NCBI RefSeq assembly: GCF_042688525.2
Contig: NZ_JBHWAB010000001.1
Coordinates: 3,224,001 to 3,288,000 of the forward strand
Reading direction: 5' to 3'
Length of the DNA stretch: 64,000 bases
Origin: Haloimpatiens sp042688525
GTDB lineage: Bacteria > Bacillota > Clostridia > Clostridiales > Clostridiaceae
Shown here: one piece after another, positions 23,212 through 32,258 of the stretch
Position numbering within the stretch: position 1 is the first letter of the stretch
Layout of the letters: each line of letters opens with the position of its first letter
Program-made: the position numbers and the translations under genes
The notes under the pieces: model-generated
What the model was told of the DNA's origin: nothing
The model's input: the letters and a program-made list of their open reading frames with translations, nothing else
The model's database searches: none

Positions 23212-24069
23212 CTATTTTTTTATATATCCTTGAAATAAAGTTATATTCCTGTCACTTTGCAGCTCTATACCTCCTCCATATTTCTCTAATAGTTCCTTTA
23301 CAATAGCTAGTCCCATTCCTTCTCCTCGATCCCCTTTAGTAGTAAAACCTACCTGAAAAATTTTTTCTTTAATATGCTCTGAAATTTGTGGACCATTATT
23401 TTTTATCTTAAACCTATACGTTTTTATATCTTCATATAACTCAACTATTAAAACTCTATTTTTATCTTTATCTTGAAGTGCAAAAATTGCATTGTCAATT
23501 ATATTTCCAAGTATTCTACAGAATTCCCATGAAGGCATTTTTAAATTTTTAAGCTGTGAACTTACAGAAATCTCCATATTTATACCTCTTTTTTCTGCAT
23601 ATAAAAGTTTTGCCTGAAGAAGTGCATTAACAGCTGGATTAGATGTTTTAAGAGCTTTATTAACCTTTTGAATATCATTAAATACTTTATCAATATAGTC
23701 TTTCGCCTCGTCATACTCATCCATTTCTATAAGACTATAAACCACTTGAAGATGATTCATAAAATCATGTCTTTGCGCTCTCAAAGTTTTATTTAGATTT
23801 TCAACTTGCTCTAGTGATTTTTTCATCATAATATATCTTGAATTGTGTTTATTTAATAAATAAAAATCTCTTAATATAATAAAACCATTTAAAATAACTA
23901 TAAGTAATATCAAATATATAAAAACATTCATTTTAAAATTTGCTTGTTTTGCTAAATGTTCTTTCATAGAGTATTTAAAAAGAACAATTCCTATAACACT
24001 ACCTAGTTGTATTATATTAAGTAGTACTATTGTTATAATAGTTTTATTAATATTTAATTTGTTTTTCAT
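23212..24069 (-). CDS. Sensor histidine kinase (Spo0B/CitA-type dimerisation, LytTR partner)
   Basis: Two membrane segments (~residues 8-32 and 43-67) with only a short loop between them, then a helical phosphoacceptor region with the His in LRAQRHDFMNHLQVVYSLIEM, and a GHKL ATPase domain (N box FCRILGNIIDNAIFAL, G boxes VGFTTKGDRGEGMGLAIVKELLEKYGG). There is no extracellular sensor domain, so it may sense the membrane itself. It is the first gene of a cluster that ends in the LytTR regulator, with the flotillin genes in between. Confidence 0.87.
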   Translation of the reverse strand: MKNKLNINKTIITIVLLNIIQLGSVIGIVLFKYSMKEHLAKQANFKMNVFIYLILLIVILNGFIILRDFYLLNKHNSRYIMMKKSLEQVENLNKTLRAQRHDFMNHLQVVYSLIEMDEYDEAKDYIDKVFNDIQKVNKALKTSNPAVNALLQAKLLYAEKRGINMEISVSSQLKNLKMPSWEFCRILGNIIDNAIFALQDKDKNRVLIVELYEDIKTYRFKIKNNGPQISEHIKEKIFQVGFTTKGDRGEGMGLAIVKELLEKYGGGIELQSDRNITLFQGYIKK

Positions 24070-24148
24070 AATATCTCATTCCCTCACATAACATATCAAA
24101 GTTAATACTTAAAATAATTATAACACAAAAAAATATGCAAAAAAATAT

Positions 24149-24246
24149 GGGGGACGGTTCATTACTTTTTTCACTTATCTAATACAAATAAAGGGACAGT
24201 TCATAATTTTTACTGTCTAACTAAATAAAAATAATGAACTGTCCCC
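24149..24246. repeat. GGGACGGTTCATTA-type palindromic repeats, double copy
   Basis: GGGGGACGGTTCATTACTTTTT is followed by AAGGGACAGTTCATAATTTTTA and closed by AAAATAATGAACTGTCCCC, so two left arms face one right arm. It lies between murA and the kinase gene and could terminate murA transcription on the minus strand. Confidence 0.6.
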
Positions 24247-24320
24247 AAAAATTCTAAAAAATTTCTATAGAAATTTTTAAAAAGTATTCTAACATTTATG
24301 TATTTTATTTACATTGAAGA

Positions 24321-25607
24321 TTAAAGTGCATATTCTGATGGTGTTGAAATGCTATTATCCTCACATATTTCAATATCAACACCTAATTCTCTAAAATCTT
24401 CTACAATATTTTCATATCCTCTTTCAATATGCTCTATACCAGTAATTCTTGTAGTTCCTTCTGCACCTAATGCTGCCAGTATTAATGCTATTCCCGCTCT
24501 TACATCTGACGCATGAACCCAAGCACCTTTTAAACTTTTTCTACCAGGAACTACCACATTTCCTTCCCTCATAATTATATCTGCACCCATTTTATTTAAT
24601 TCAATACAATGTTTAAATCTATTAGGATAAACATTATCCACTACAATACTATGACTATCTGACCCAATTAATAAAGAAGTAATTGGCTGTTGAAGGTCTG
24701 TTGGAAAACCTGGATACATTCCTGTTTTTACATTAACTCCTTTAATATTACCATCTGAGGAAGCTTTAACAAAATTATCTCCTGTTTCTATTTGTATTCC
24801 AGCTTCTTCAAGTTTTTCAATACATGGCATTAAATGTTCAGGAATTACATTGTTTACAACAACACTTCCTGATGTAATACCCACACTCATAAGAAAACTT
24901 CCTGCAGTTAATCTATCTGGAATAATAGAGTGTTGTGTACCTTCCAATTTTTTCACTCCGTCTATAATAATTGTATCAGTTCCAGCACCTTTAATCTTAG
25001 CTCCCATTTTATTTAAAAATATTGCTAAATCTACAACTTCTGGATCTCTTGCTGCATTTCTAAGGGTTGTCCTTCCTTCTGCTAAAACAGCTGCTAATAA
25101 TACATTTATAGTAGCTCCACATGTTACCACATCAAAATAAATATCCGCACCTGTAAGTTTGGCAGCTTCTACAGTATAATAATCTTTTAAGAAAGTAAAT
25201 TTTGCACCTAATGCTTCTAATCCTTTTACATGTTGGTCAATCGGTCTAGATCCAAAATTATCTCCACCTGGATATCCAATTGAAACTTTCTTTTGTCTTG
25301 CTAATAATGCTCCAACAAAATAATACGCAGCTCTATACTTTGAAGACTTTTTAGGTTCTATATCAGCCGTAGTAATTCCTGATGCATCTATTTTAACACT
25401 ATCTTCTTTTTGCATTACATTTATTCCAATATCTTTACCTATATCGTATATAACTTGAATATCTGAAATACAGGGAACGTTTTTCAAAACAACAGTTTCA
25501 TCTGACAAACAACATGCAGTCACTATTGGTAGAGAACTATTTTTGGAACCTAATATTGAAACACTACCATTTATACCTCTACTCTTTCTAACTTCAATCC
25601 AACGCAT
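24321..25607 (-). CDS. murA: UDP-N-acetylglucosamine 1-carboxyvinyltransferase, Asp in place of the catalytic Cys
   Basis: MurA attaches enolpyruvate to UDP-GlcNAc in the first committed step of peptidoglycan synthesis. The 428-residue protein has the phosphate-contacting Lys-Asn in LGSKNSSLPIV and the C-terminal VRAGIALILAALGAEGTTRITGIEHIERGYE. The flexible active-site loop, normally GGCxIGxRP, reads GGDNFGSRPIDQH: Asp116 replaces the Cys that fosfomycin alkylates. Natural Cys-to-Asp MurA enzymes (Mycobacterium, Chlamydia) are active and fosfomycin resistant. The ATG at 25607 follows AAGGAAGG. Whether this is the only MurA or a second paralogue cannot be told here. Confidence 0.9.
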   Translation of the reverse strand: MRWIEVRKSRGINGSVSILGSKNSSLPIVTACCLSDETVVLKNVPCISDIQVIYDIGKDIGINVMQKEDSVKIDASGITTADIEPKKSSKYRAAYYFVGALLARQKKVSIGYPGGDNFGSRPIDQHVKGLEALGAKFTFLKDYYTVEAAKLTGADIYFDVVTCGATINVLLAAVLAEGRTTLRNAARDPEVVDLAIFLNKMGAKIKGAGTDTIIIDGVKKLEGTQHSIIPDRLTAGSFLMSVGITSGSVVVNNVIPEHLMPCIEKLEEAGIQIETGDNFVKASSDGNIKGVNVKTGMYPGFPTDLQQPITSLLIGSDSHSIVVDNVYPNRFKHCIELNKMGADIIMREGNVVVPGRKSLKGAWVHASDVRAGIALILAALGAEGTTRITGIEHIERGYENIVEDFRELGVDIEICEDNSISTPSEYAL

Positions 25608-25817
25608 ATATGTATACCTTCCTTTTTTTCTATTATTCATTTTAGGTTTTCCTATTATTTTCTTATTTAAAACTATTGTGAAAATTCTTTTGTATTTTTT
25701 CTACGTTTATATTTTTATTAATATTAGTGCTATATTTTCTAGTTAATATTTTATATCACATTCAATATATTATATCATTTTTATACCACTTTATTAACCA
25801 CTTTTAATAAAAAATAC

Positions 25818-26036
25818 GGGGACGGTTCATCTTTTTATCTTCCAATTTATTATTTTCAACTCTATATCTATAAAAAAATTACCATTTCCCCTGTTTTTAG
25901 TTAATTATTTAATTCAACTTTCTCAGATAAAAATATTCGCTGCGCTAGACAGTATTTTTTTACTGCAAAAATTGAATTATTTAAGTAAATGAGTTGATTT
26001 TCACTGTTAAGTAGTAAAAATTAATGAACCGTCCCC
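25818..26036. repeat. GGGGACGGTTCAT-type palindromic repeat split by an insertion
   Basis: The left arm GGGGACGGTTCAT (25818 on) and right arm ATTAATGAACCGTCCCC (to 26036) match the usual element but are about 190 bases apart instead of about 30. A miniature MITE-like element (25912-25977) lies between them. The gap 25608-26047 contains nothing else. Confidence 0.6.
25912..25977. repeat. MITE-like element, copy 4 (66-bp internally deleted form)
   Basis: Only the two ends remain: TTCAACTTTCTCAGATAAAAAT (arm A) meets the arm B end CTAGACAGTATTTTTTACTGC and AAAAATTGAA. The interior is missing. It is nested in a GGGACGGTTCAT palindrome, so it arrived later than that repeat. Confidence 0.65.
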
Positions 26037-26047
26037 AATATATACTT

Positions 26048-27571
26048 CTAAATACCAACATAATCTTTGAAGTCCTTTGTATATTTAATAAATTCACATT
26101 CTCTCATCAACTTTTTTTTACTAACTCGCCAAGTGTGACTTTTAACATCTTCTCTTCTACATACAGTATGATTAAATCTATCACTGGAAAATATTTTTAC
26201 ACCTTTTTCTATATTTTGAATACAAAATCTATAATCTTCTCCTTTTGATGTGTGAAGAAACTTTGTATTTCTTATGCCACTTTTTTTAAAAGTTATTGTT
26301 GATCCCATTACCATTTTTACAAATTTATATTCTTCATTAGAATTTCTTATTGCTAGAGAGTTATTTTTTTCAAAATAAAAATATGCTGCTTGTTTACCTA
26401 CTATTGATGCATTAGTATATTTAAAGCAATTCATTAAATCCCTTATATATTCACAATTATAAAAGTCATCGTCATCAAATTTTGAAATAAATTCATACTT
26501 TGAATTTTCAATAGCATAGTTTAAACAATCACCTAAAAAAAATTTCTCATCTATTTGAAGAACTTTAATATTATCCCCATAAAATTTTGCTTTTTCCTTC
26601 CACTTTTTAATGTCCATTTCATTATTATTTAAAACAATTATAAGTTCTTTTTTTCTATAATTTTGCCTTGAAAAATTTTCAAAGACATTATTCATAAAAT
26701 ATGGCCGTTTAGTACCAATAATAATAGATACACCTGGTAAATAATCTATGTTACTCTTAATATTTGTCTTTTCTATAATTTCAGCAAGCATATTCTTATA
26801 TGTGTACTTATTTAATACTTCTCTCAAAATTAATGCATCTAATCTATCACTAATTTCCTTATCTTTAATAATTTTATTTAATCTACGAAACCTTGTACTA
26901 TTAAATAATACTTTAACTCCATATATATAAGCATTTATAATATTTACTTCTTCACTTATTATTTCAAAAATTTCTTTAGCTACTTCTGTATATCTATTTT
27001 TATTCATCAACCTATTTATAATATTCCAATCATAATTTATATAATTATTTACAATACTGTTTTTATCTATACTTTTAAAAAACGATGATTTTTCTCTGCT
27101 CTTATTCCAAAAATACGGTTTATGAATAGCAGGCTGTATACTGTTAAATAACATATATATATTATTATTGTTTAATATTTTCTTGTATCTATTAAAACTT
27201 TTTGTATCTATTGTAAATACATAATCAAACAATTTAACTATCTTTATATATTTTTCAATATCTTTTACTCCATTTTTATAAAAAAATACTGTAGGTATGT
27301 TATTTTTTTTACAGCATTCAGTTAAATCTTTTAACTTGTTGTTATTATCGTTTCTTAAAGATAATAATTGTTTTTCCCATGCACTATTATTGGTTACAGT
27401 TTCAACTAATAACAAATCAGGATTATATTTTTCTATTTGTTTGATATACCAATTACTATCCAATGCTATAACTGTACATTCATAACTTAAACATTTTTTA
27501 GTTATACTATCTACAATTACTGCTAACTTCAACTTTTCTAAATCTATTGCTGTTTTCATATCTACACACAT
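26048..27571 (-). CDS. CgeB-like / family 2 glycosyltransferase fusion
   Basis: A 507-residue protein. The N-terminal half (~1-260) resembles CgeB-type spore-surface proteins (PDLLLVETVTNNSAWEKQL; CKKNNIPTVFFYKNGV; FDYVFTIDTKSF). The C-terminal half is a GT-A glycosyltransferase of family 2: PGVSIIIGTKRPYFMNNVFENFSRQNYRKKELIIVLNN, then FISKFDDDDFYNCEYIRDL with the DxD metal site. The likely role is glycosylation of the spore coat or another surface. A second CgeB-like gene is at 28797. The start ATG follows AGGAGG. Confidence 0.8.
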   Translation of the reverse strand: MCVDMKTAIDLEKLKLAVIVDSITKKCLSYECTVIALDSNWYIKQIEKYNPDLLLVETVTNNSAWEKQLLSLRNDNNNKLKDLTECCKKNNIPTVFFYKNGVKDIEKYIKIVKLFDYVFTIDTKSFNRYKKILNNNNIYMLFNSIQPAIHKPYFWNKSREKSSFFKSIDKNSIVNNYINYDWNIINRLMNKNRYTEVAKEIFEIISEEVNIINAYIYGVKVLFNSTRFRRLNKIIKDKEISDRLDALILREVLNKYTYKNMLAEIIEKTNIKSNIDYLPGVSIIIGTKRPYFMNNVFENFSRQNYRKKELIIVLNNNEMDIKKWKEKAKFYGDNIKVLQIDEKFFLGDCLNYAIENSKYEFISKFDDDDFYNCEYIRDLMNCFKYTNASIVGKQAAYFYFEKNNSLAIRNSNEEYKFVKMVMGSTITFKKSGIRNTKFLHTSKGEDYRFCIQNIEKGVKIFSSDRFNHTVCRREDVKSHTWRVSKKKLMRECEFIKYTKDFKDYVGI

Positions 27572-27729
27572 TATTTTCCTCCTAATAGAAACATTATTAA
27601 TAATAATTTTCCAACCTTTACTATTAATCTATGAAATTCAATACATTTCAGTGTATACCATATAAGATAGTCCCTATCTATTTTATATTGAATATGCTAT
27701 ATTAAGAATATTTAAAAGGAGTGTAATAA

Positions 27730-28401
27730 ATGCTTCTAAAAAATTCACATAAATCAAATTTGTCTTCATCGGTTATTTTAAAATATCCTACAAAATCGAA
27801 AAAAATTGCTCTTACTTATGATTGTGGTGGAAAAGGTAAAGGAGCAACATTAGAAATTCTTAATGTTTTAAAAAAACATAATATAAAAGCAACATTTTTC
27901 ATAACAGGACAATGGGCAGAATGTTATCCTTGGTTAGTTAAAAAAATAGTGGATGAAAATCACGAAATAGGAAATCACTCATACAGTCATCGTGATTTTA
28001 CAAAATTAACACGAGATGAAATTATAAAAGAAGTAACTATTACAGAAAGATTAATAAAAAACATCACCAATATTAGTCCAAAGCCTTTAATTAGGTGTCC
28101 CTATGGTTCATTTAATAATGAAGTTCTTAAAATTTTAGGATTAATGGGTTATAAATATACTATTCAATGGACTATAGATCCAAGGGATTGGGAACTCCCC
28201 CCTTCCGATGTTATTGTAGATAGAATTTTATCCTCAATAGTAAATGGCTCTATCATTCTTATGCACAACCACAGCCAAGCTACCGCATCTGCTTGTAACA
28301 CATTTATACCTAAGTTAAAAAAACATGATTTTAAATTTATAACCATTAGTAAAATAACTAATTATATACGTACAACTAAAAAGAAATCCATATATCGTTA
28401 A
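27730..28401 (+). CDS. Polysaccharide deacetylase (NodB domain)
   Basis: A 223-residue NodB-family protein without a signal peptide. Metal-binding motif 2 is clear (HEIGNHSYSHRDFTKLT, HxxxH), as are RCPYGSFNNEV (motif 3), TIQWTIDPRDWELP (motif 4) and IILMHNHSQATAS (motif 5). Motif 1, usually TFDDG, reads LTYDCGGKGKG: the catalytic Asp is kept while the metal-ligand Asp is Cys. The substrate is probably a cell-wall or surface glycan. Lack of an export signal is unusual for this group. It diverges from the glycosyltransferase gene at 26048. Confidence 0.83.
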   Translation: MLLKNSHKSNLSSSVILKYPTKSKKIALTYDCGGKGKGATLEILNVLKKHNIKATFFITGQWAECYPWLVKKIVDENHEIGNHSYSHRDFTKLTRDEIIKEVTITERLIKNITNISPKPLIRCPYGSFNNEVLKILGLMGYKYTIQWTIDPRDWELPPSDVIVDRILSSIVNGSIILMHNHSQATASACNTFIPKLKKHDFKFITISKITNYIRTTKKKSIYR

Positions 28402-28432
28402 AATAGTTAACAATTTATAGAAGACAGTTAAG

Positions 28433-28512
28433 GTTGATTTTTGCTTTAGCAAAATCTTTAATTATATATTAGTTATTTTGCCTCAAGGCAAAATTTCCTT
28501 AATTATTAATTA
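28433..28512 (-). repeat. Element interior without ends, inverted, next to copy 5
   Basis: AAGGTTGATTTTTGCTTTAG and TTATTTTGCCTCAAGGCAAAATTTCC are the interior module of copies 1 and 2 on the opposite strand. As at 7541, the module adjoins a full element instead of lying in it. Confidence 0.55.
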
Positions 28513-28516
28513 TTCA

Positions 28517-28772
28517 CTCAACTTTCGCAGTAAAAAATACTGCTTAGCTAAGGTAAATGATATATTGCGTAAGAAACATTTGAACAAAGTTTACAAGTTC
28601 TTAGCTTTACGAATTTGAAAAAAGTTATTTTTTAATTACTGATTCCTACGGAATATTAATTAAAAAATTTTTTTTCAATATGAGTAAAGCTTAGAACTTG
28701 TTACTGAAGTGAAAGGTTTCTGAGCAAGATATCATTTCCCGTAGCGGTTATTTTTCATCTGCGAAAGTTGAA
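28517..28772. repeat. MITE-like element, copy 5 (inverted, different interior)
   Basis: Arm B is on the left (CAACTTTCGCAGTAAAAAATACTGC) and arm A on the right (ATCTGCGAAAGTTGAA). The interior is not that of copies 1 and 2: it has the ACAAGTTCTTAGC/GCTTAGAACTTGT pair around an AT-rich core. It lies between the convergent NodB and CgeB-like genes. Confidence 0.7.
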
Positions 28773-28796
28773 TTATATAATATTTATTACATTTTC

Positions 28797-29789
28797 CTAT
28801 ATTGTACTCCTTATTATTCCTTCTTTTTTTAATACGTCCATAATATATAGTGCTCTGTGCTTATAGGTATGATTTTCTTCCACTGTTTTATTTCCTTTAA
28901 TTCTTATTTTTTCTCTTTCATCAGGTTTCTTTGAATAATATTTTACTAATTCCACAGTCTCTTCTGCACAAGATGAAACGACTAAATCATATCCTGGTTT
29001 AAACAATCGCCTTATTTCTTTTGTATCAGATGTTATTAAAAATCCTTGTGATCCTAATATTTCATAAGTTCTTTGAGTAAGCTGAGTTTCATGATTTTGC
29101 AAACCTAATATTATATCCGAACTACTATATACTTTGTTAGCTTTTATATAATCTAAATATCCATGTATCCATCTATTAGGTATTTTATATCGAAGTATAT
29201 TTCTCATCTTATCCCAATCTTTTCCCCAAAAATCAACACGAATATTTTTTTTGATCAAAGGTTTGATTAGTGTTTTAATAGATTGAATTCTATAATGATT
29301 AGTATATTTTTTAAGAATATGTGGATATGCATTAGCAACTACAGCTATAGGTTTTGCATATTTAAGTTCAGATTTTGTTTTATAATGTGTACCTGGTTGA
29401 TATGCAAAATCTAAATGAGCTGAATTAATACCCATCTTTTTATAAAAATCTACCATAGAAGGACAAATAGTGAAAATAAAATCTATTTTACTGTTTCTAA
29501 TCAATGGTAATGTGAATGTTTTAGTATGTGTTGGATCTTCTGTTGCCCAATATATATGAGGAATTTTTGCTTTTTTGAGGTACTTTTTTAACCAACTTTG
29601 TTTTTCCTTAGAATGTTCCTTGGTCCATCCCATTGAAAATACTAAATCAGGTTTATATTTCAAAATCTTATTGTAGAGATTTCGTTTTGTTGATATGCTA
29701 GATATCAAAACTTTATGTCCTATATCTTGGAATCCTCTAGGAAGTCCATAAATCCACATAGGATGACTTTCTAAAAATAAAATACGCAC
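28797..29789 (-). CDS. CgeB-like glycosyltransferase (spore maturation protein family)
   Basis: A 330-residue protein with the GT-B-like CgeB layout: N-terminal RILFLESHPMWIYGLPRGFQDIGHKVLI, KPDLVFSMGWTKEHS, HIYWATEDPTHTKTFTLP, and the C-terminal domain with VYSSSDIILGLQNHETQLTQRTYEILGSQGFLITSDTKEIRRLF. The start is GTG 29789, eight bases after AGGAG; the longer frame to 29831 lacks a site. Probable function is modification of the spore surface. Acceptor and donor are unknown. Confidence 0.82.
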   Translation of the reverse strand: MRILFLESHPMWIYGLPRGFQDIGHKVLISSISTKRNLYNKILKYKPDLVFSMGWTKEHSKEKQSWLKKYLKKAKIPHIYWATEDPTHTKTFTLPLIRNSKIDFIFTICPSMVDFYKKMGINSAHLDFAYQPGTHYKTKSELKYAKPIAVVANAYPHILKKYTNHYRIQSIKTLIKPLIKKNIRVDFWGKDWDKMRNILRYKIPNRWIHGYLDYIKANKVYSSSDIILGLQNHETQLTQRTYEILGSQGFLITSDTKEIRRLFKPGYDLVVSSCAEETVELVKYYSKKPDEREKIRIKGNKTVEENHTYKHRALYIMDVLKKEGIIRSTI

Positions 29790-29908
29790 ATTTAACACTC
29801 CTAAATATATTAATGTTTTAAAAGTTCTCAAATAGTTCCTATATAAATATCTTATTTTTTGATTTTCCCTTATTAATTGGATTAATTCGTTTTTTCATTA
29901 ATTTTTAT

Positions 29909-29960
29909 TCCCCCTGTAATGTTTCATATCAATATATATATATGAAACATTACAGGGGGA
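29909..29960. terminator. Perfect 21-bp inverted repeat fused to a GGGACGGTTCATTA repeat
   Basis: TCCCCCTGTAATGTTTCATAT (21 bases, 29909-29929) is exactly inverted at 29940-29960, leaving a 10-base loop. Its right end GGGGGACGGTTCATTA is also the left arm of the next repeat. It lies upstream of the CgeB-like gene and downstream of the chemoreceptor gene and could end the chemoreceptor transcript. Confidence 0.6.
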
Positions 29961-30056
29961 CGGTTCATTATTTTAATCTTAAATGCAAAAAGAGACAATT
30001 CATTTCCTTTTACTATATAAATAGATAAAAAGAATGAACCATCCCTTTATTAATTA
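29955..30056. repeat. GGGACGGTTCATTA-type palindromic repeat, composite copy
   Basis: The left arm GGGGGACGGTTCATTATTTT, a second left-type arm AGAGACAATTCATTTCCTTTTA and the right arm AGAATGAACCATCCCTTTAT form overlapping hairpins, as in the copy at 24149. It lies directly after the chemoreceptor gene on the minus strand. Confidence 0.6.
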
Positions 30057-30064
30057 AATTTTTT

Positions 30065-32080
30065 TTACTTATTATTGTTTATTTTAAACCTATTAACTTC
30101 TGCCATCATTTCTTTTGTCATATTACTTAATACTTGTGATGAAGCTGCAACCTCTTCAGTAGTTGCATTCATTTCTTCAGATGAAGCTGCTATTTCCTCT
30201 GATGAAGCTGAAACTTCCTCTGAAATTGCTGAAGCACCTTCCACTTTTTCTAAAATAAGTCTTTTTCTATCATCTAAACTTACAGCAGATTTATTAGTAT
30301 TTTCAATCTTAGGATTTATTTCATCCACTGCTTTCGTTATTTTTTCAAAAGAACTTATTGCTGTATCTATTTCCTGTTTTTGATCTTTTAATTCATTTTT
30401 AACAATTTCCGTAGTATCAACCATTACTTCTGTGTCTTTAGAAATACTTCTAACTATATCACCAATATTTTTTGATGACTCTTTACTCTGTTCTGCTAAC
30501 TTCCTAATTTCTTCAGCAACTACAGAAAATCCTTTTCCTGCTTCTCCTGCTCTAGCTGCCTCAATAGCTGCATTTAAAGCTAATAAATTAGTTTGTTCAG
30601 ATATACTATTTATAAGATTTGTTATTTCATTTATTTTTGTTATACCATTTCCAACACCTTTTATTTTAGAAATTAATTCATTAAATGTTTCATTAACCTT
30701 GCCTACTGAATTAATTACATTTTCCATGTCTTTATTGCTACCATATGCCATGGATTTTATTTCTCTGTTTCCTAATTCAATTTCTTTTATAGACCTTACC
30801 ATTTCATCTAACTGTCCACTAAACTCATTTAATATTCCTGTAATATTCATTAAATCTTCTGCCTGCTCACCTGTTCCTTTTGCTACATCTTGAATAGCTG
30901 TTGCTACATTCTGTGATGAAGATGACATTTCTTGTGCAGCAGATGATAAACTTTCAGACTGCATATCAATATTATTTGAATTATCTTTTATAGTTTGAAT
31001 CATTGATGTAACCGATGATTGCATTTCATCAACTGCTTTTGACATATCACCAATTTCATCTTGTCTTTTCATAAACTTCTGTGGAACCTCATTAGTAAAA
31101 TCCCCACTCGCTATAAATTTCAAGTGATTTATTGATGCTTTAATAGGCTTTGTTATACTATTAGAAATTATTATAACTAAAATTATACTGATAACTATAA
31201 ATATCAATGATGCTACAATAACATACAGCTTCAGATGAGTAAGTTCTGCTAGTACTTCATTTTTATTTATAGCAACACCAATAGACCACCCTGTATTTTT
31301 CATTGGTGCATACGCTACGTACTTATCCTCACCATTATATGAATATTCTCCTGTTCCAACTTCACTACCTATCATTTTTTGATGTATTTCTGCTAATCCT
31401 TTCAAATCAGTATCTTTTTTAGCATGTTCAATAACATTTTCTGCATTAACAACTAATTCTCTATTTTTATGTGCAATAGTTATACCCTGTTTATTTATCA
31501 TAAATGCATTTCCACTTTCACCAACTTTAAGATTTTCTATAAAGTTGCTGAACACATTTCCATCTCTTATAGCTGTCAATACCCCTACAACTTTATTATT
31601 TTTCTTAATAGGAGCAGCATATACAATGACAACTGATCCATCTACTTTACTAACAAATGGATCAGTTACATTAGTTATTCCTGAAAGAGCTTTTTGAAAA
31701 TATTCTCTATCACCTAAACTACTTTCAGTTCCATTTGTAAATTTTGCCGAACCATTTTTGTCAAATATGCCCATTCTTAAATGTCCACTTCTTTTTGATT
31801 CACGAGAAAGTATTTGAAGTTTTTCTTCAATAGATATTTTTTCATCCGCAATTTTATCATTTTGTCCCATCTGTTCTAAAGCATTCATTTGGTTTTTTAC
31901 AGCTGTCTCCATTGCAACAGAGGCCTGTTTCACTGTTTCTTTTAAAGTTAGATTTACAGTATTAGTTAAAGCTTTTTGGGCATTTTGTTCAGATATAAAA
32001 CCTAATCCTGCGCATACGCCAACTAATAAAATACCAAAACATACAATCATATATGTTTTTATGCTTTTAATCTTTTTCAT
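30065..32080 (-). CDS. Methyl-accepting chemotaxis protein 1
   Basis: A 671-residue receptor: membrane segment at ~10-28, an extracellular double-Cache-type sensor domain (~35-275; MGIFDKNGSAKFTNG, DREYFQKALSGITNVTDPFVSK, VVGVLTAIRDGNVFSNF), a second membrane segment (~283-305), a HAMP region (SITKPIKASINHLKFIASGDF) and the signalling domain with hairpin tip SEQTNLLALNAAIEAARAGEAGKGFSVVAEEIRKLAEQS. The start at 32080 matches the paralogue at 35065 and follows GGAGGAG. It is closely similar to the receptor at 33050, least so in the Cache domain. Confidence 0.93.
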   Translation of the reverse strand: MKKIKSIKTYMIVCFGILLVGVCAGLGFISEQNAQKALTNTVNLTLKETVKQASVAMETAVKNQMNALEQMGQNDKIADEKISIEEKLQILSRESKRSGHLRMGIFDKNGSAKFTNGTESSLGDREYFQKALSGITNVTDPFVSKVDGSVVIVYAAPIKKNNKVVGVLTAIRDGNVFSNFIENLKVGESGNAFMINKQGITIAHKNRELVVNAENVIEHAKKDTDLKGLAEIHQKMIGSEVGTGEYSYNGEDKYVAYAPMKNTGWSIGVAINKNEVLAELTHLKLYVIVASLIFIVISIILVIIISNSITKPIKASINHLKFIASGDFTNEVPQKFMKRQDEIGDMSKAVDEMQSSVTSMIQTIKDNSNNIDMQSESLSSAAQEMSSSSQNVATAIQDVAKGTGEQAEDLMNITGILNEFSGQLDEMVRSIKEIELGNREIKSMAYGSNKDMENVINSVGKVNETFNELISKIKGVGNGITKINEITNLINSISEQTNLLALNAAIEAARAGEAGKGFSVVAEEIRKLAEQSKESSKNIGDIVRSISKDTEVMVDTTEIVKNELKDQKQEIDTAISSFEKITKAVDEINPKIENTNKSAVSLDDRKRLILEKVEGASAISEEVSASSEEIAASSEEMNATTEEVAASSQVLSNMTKEMMAEVNRFKINNNK

Positions 32081-32258
32081 ACTACTCCTCCTGCTCATCT
32101 TAGTATTTGCGAAATTTTTTGACAATTCTAATAGATTTATCGACATTTTTCGATAAATCTTAACTAGTAATTTAAGGTTAGTAATGAATATCTAAATCAA
32201 AATGAAAGTTACTAGTAACAAATCCATGAAAACATTTTACTATTTTTATAAAAAAATA

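Noticed and set aside
30075..30893. Long plus-strand frames opposite the first chemoreceptor (also 33069-34976 opposite the second)
   Set aside because: Their Ser/Ala/Ile-rich composition mirrors the codons of the receptor gene on the other strand; no start signals are present.
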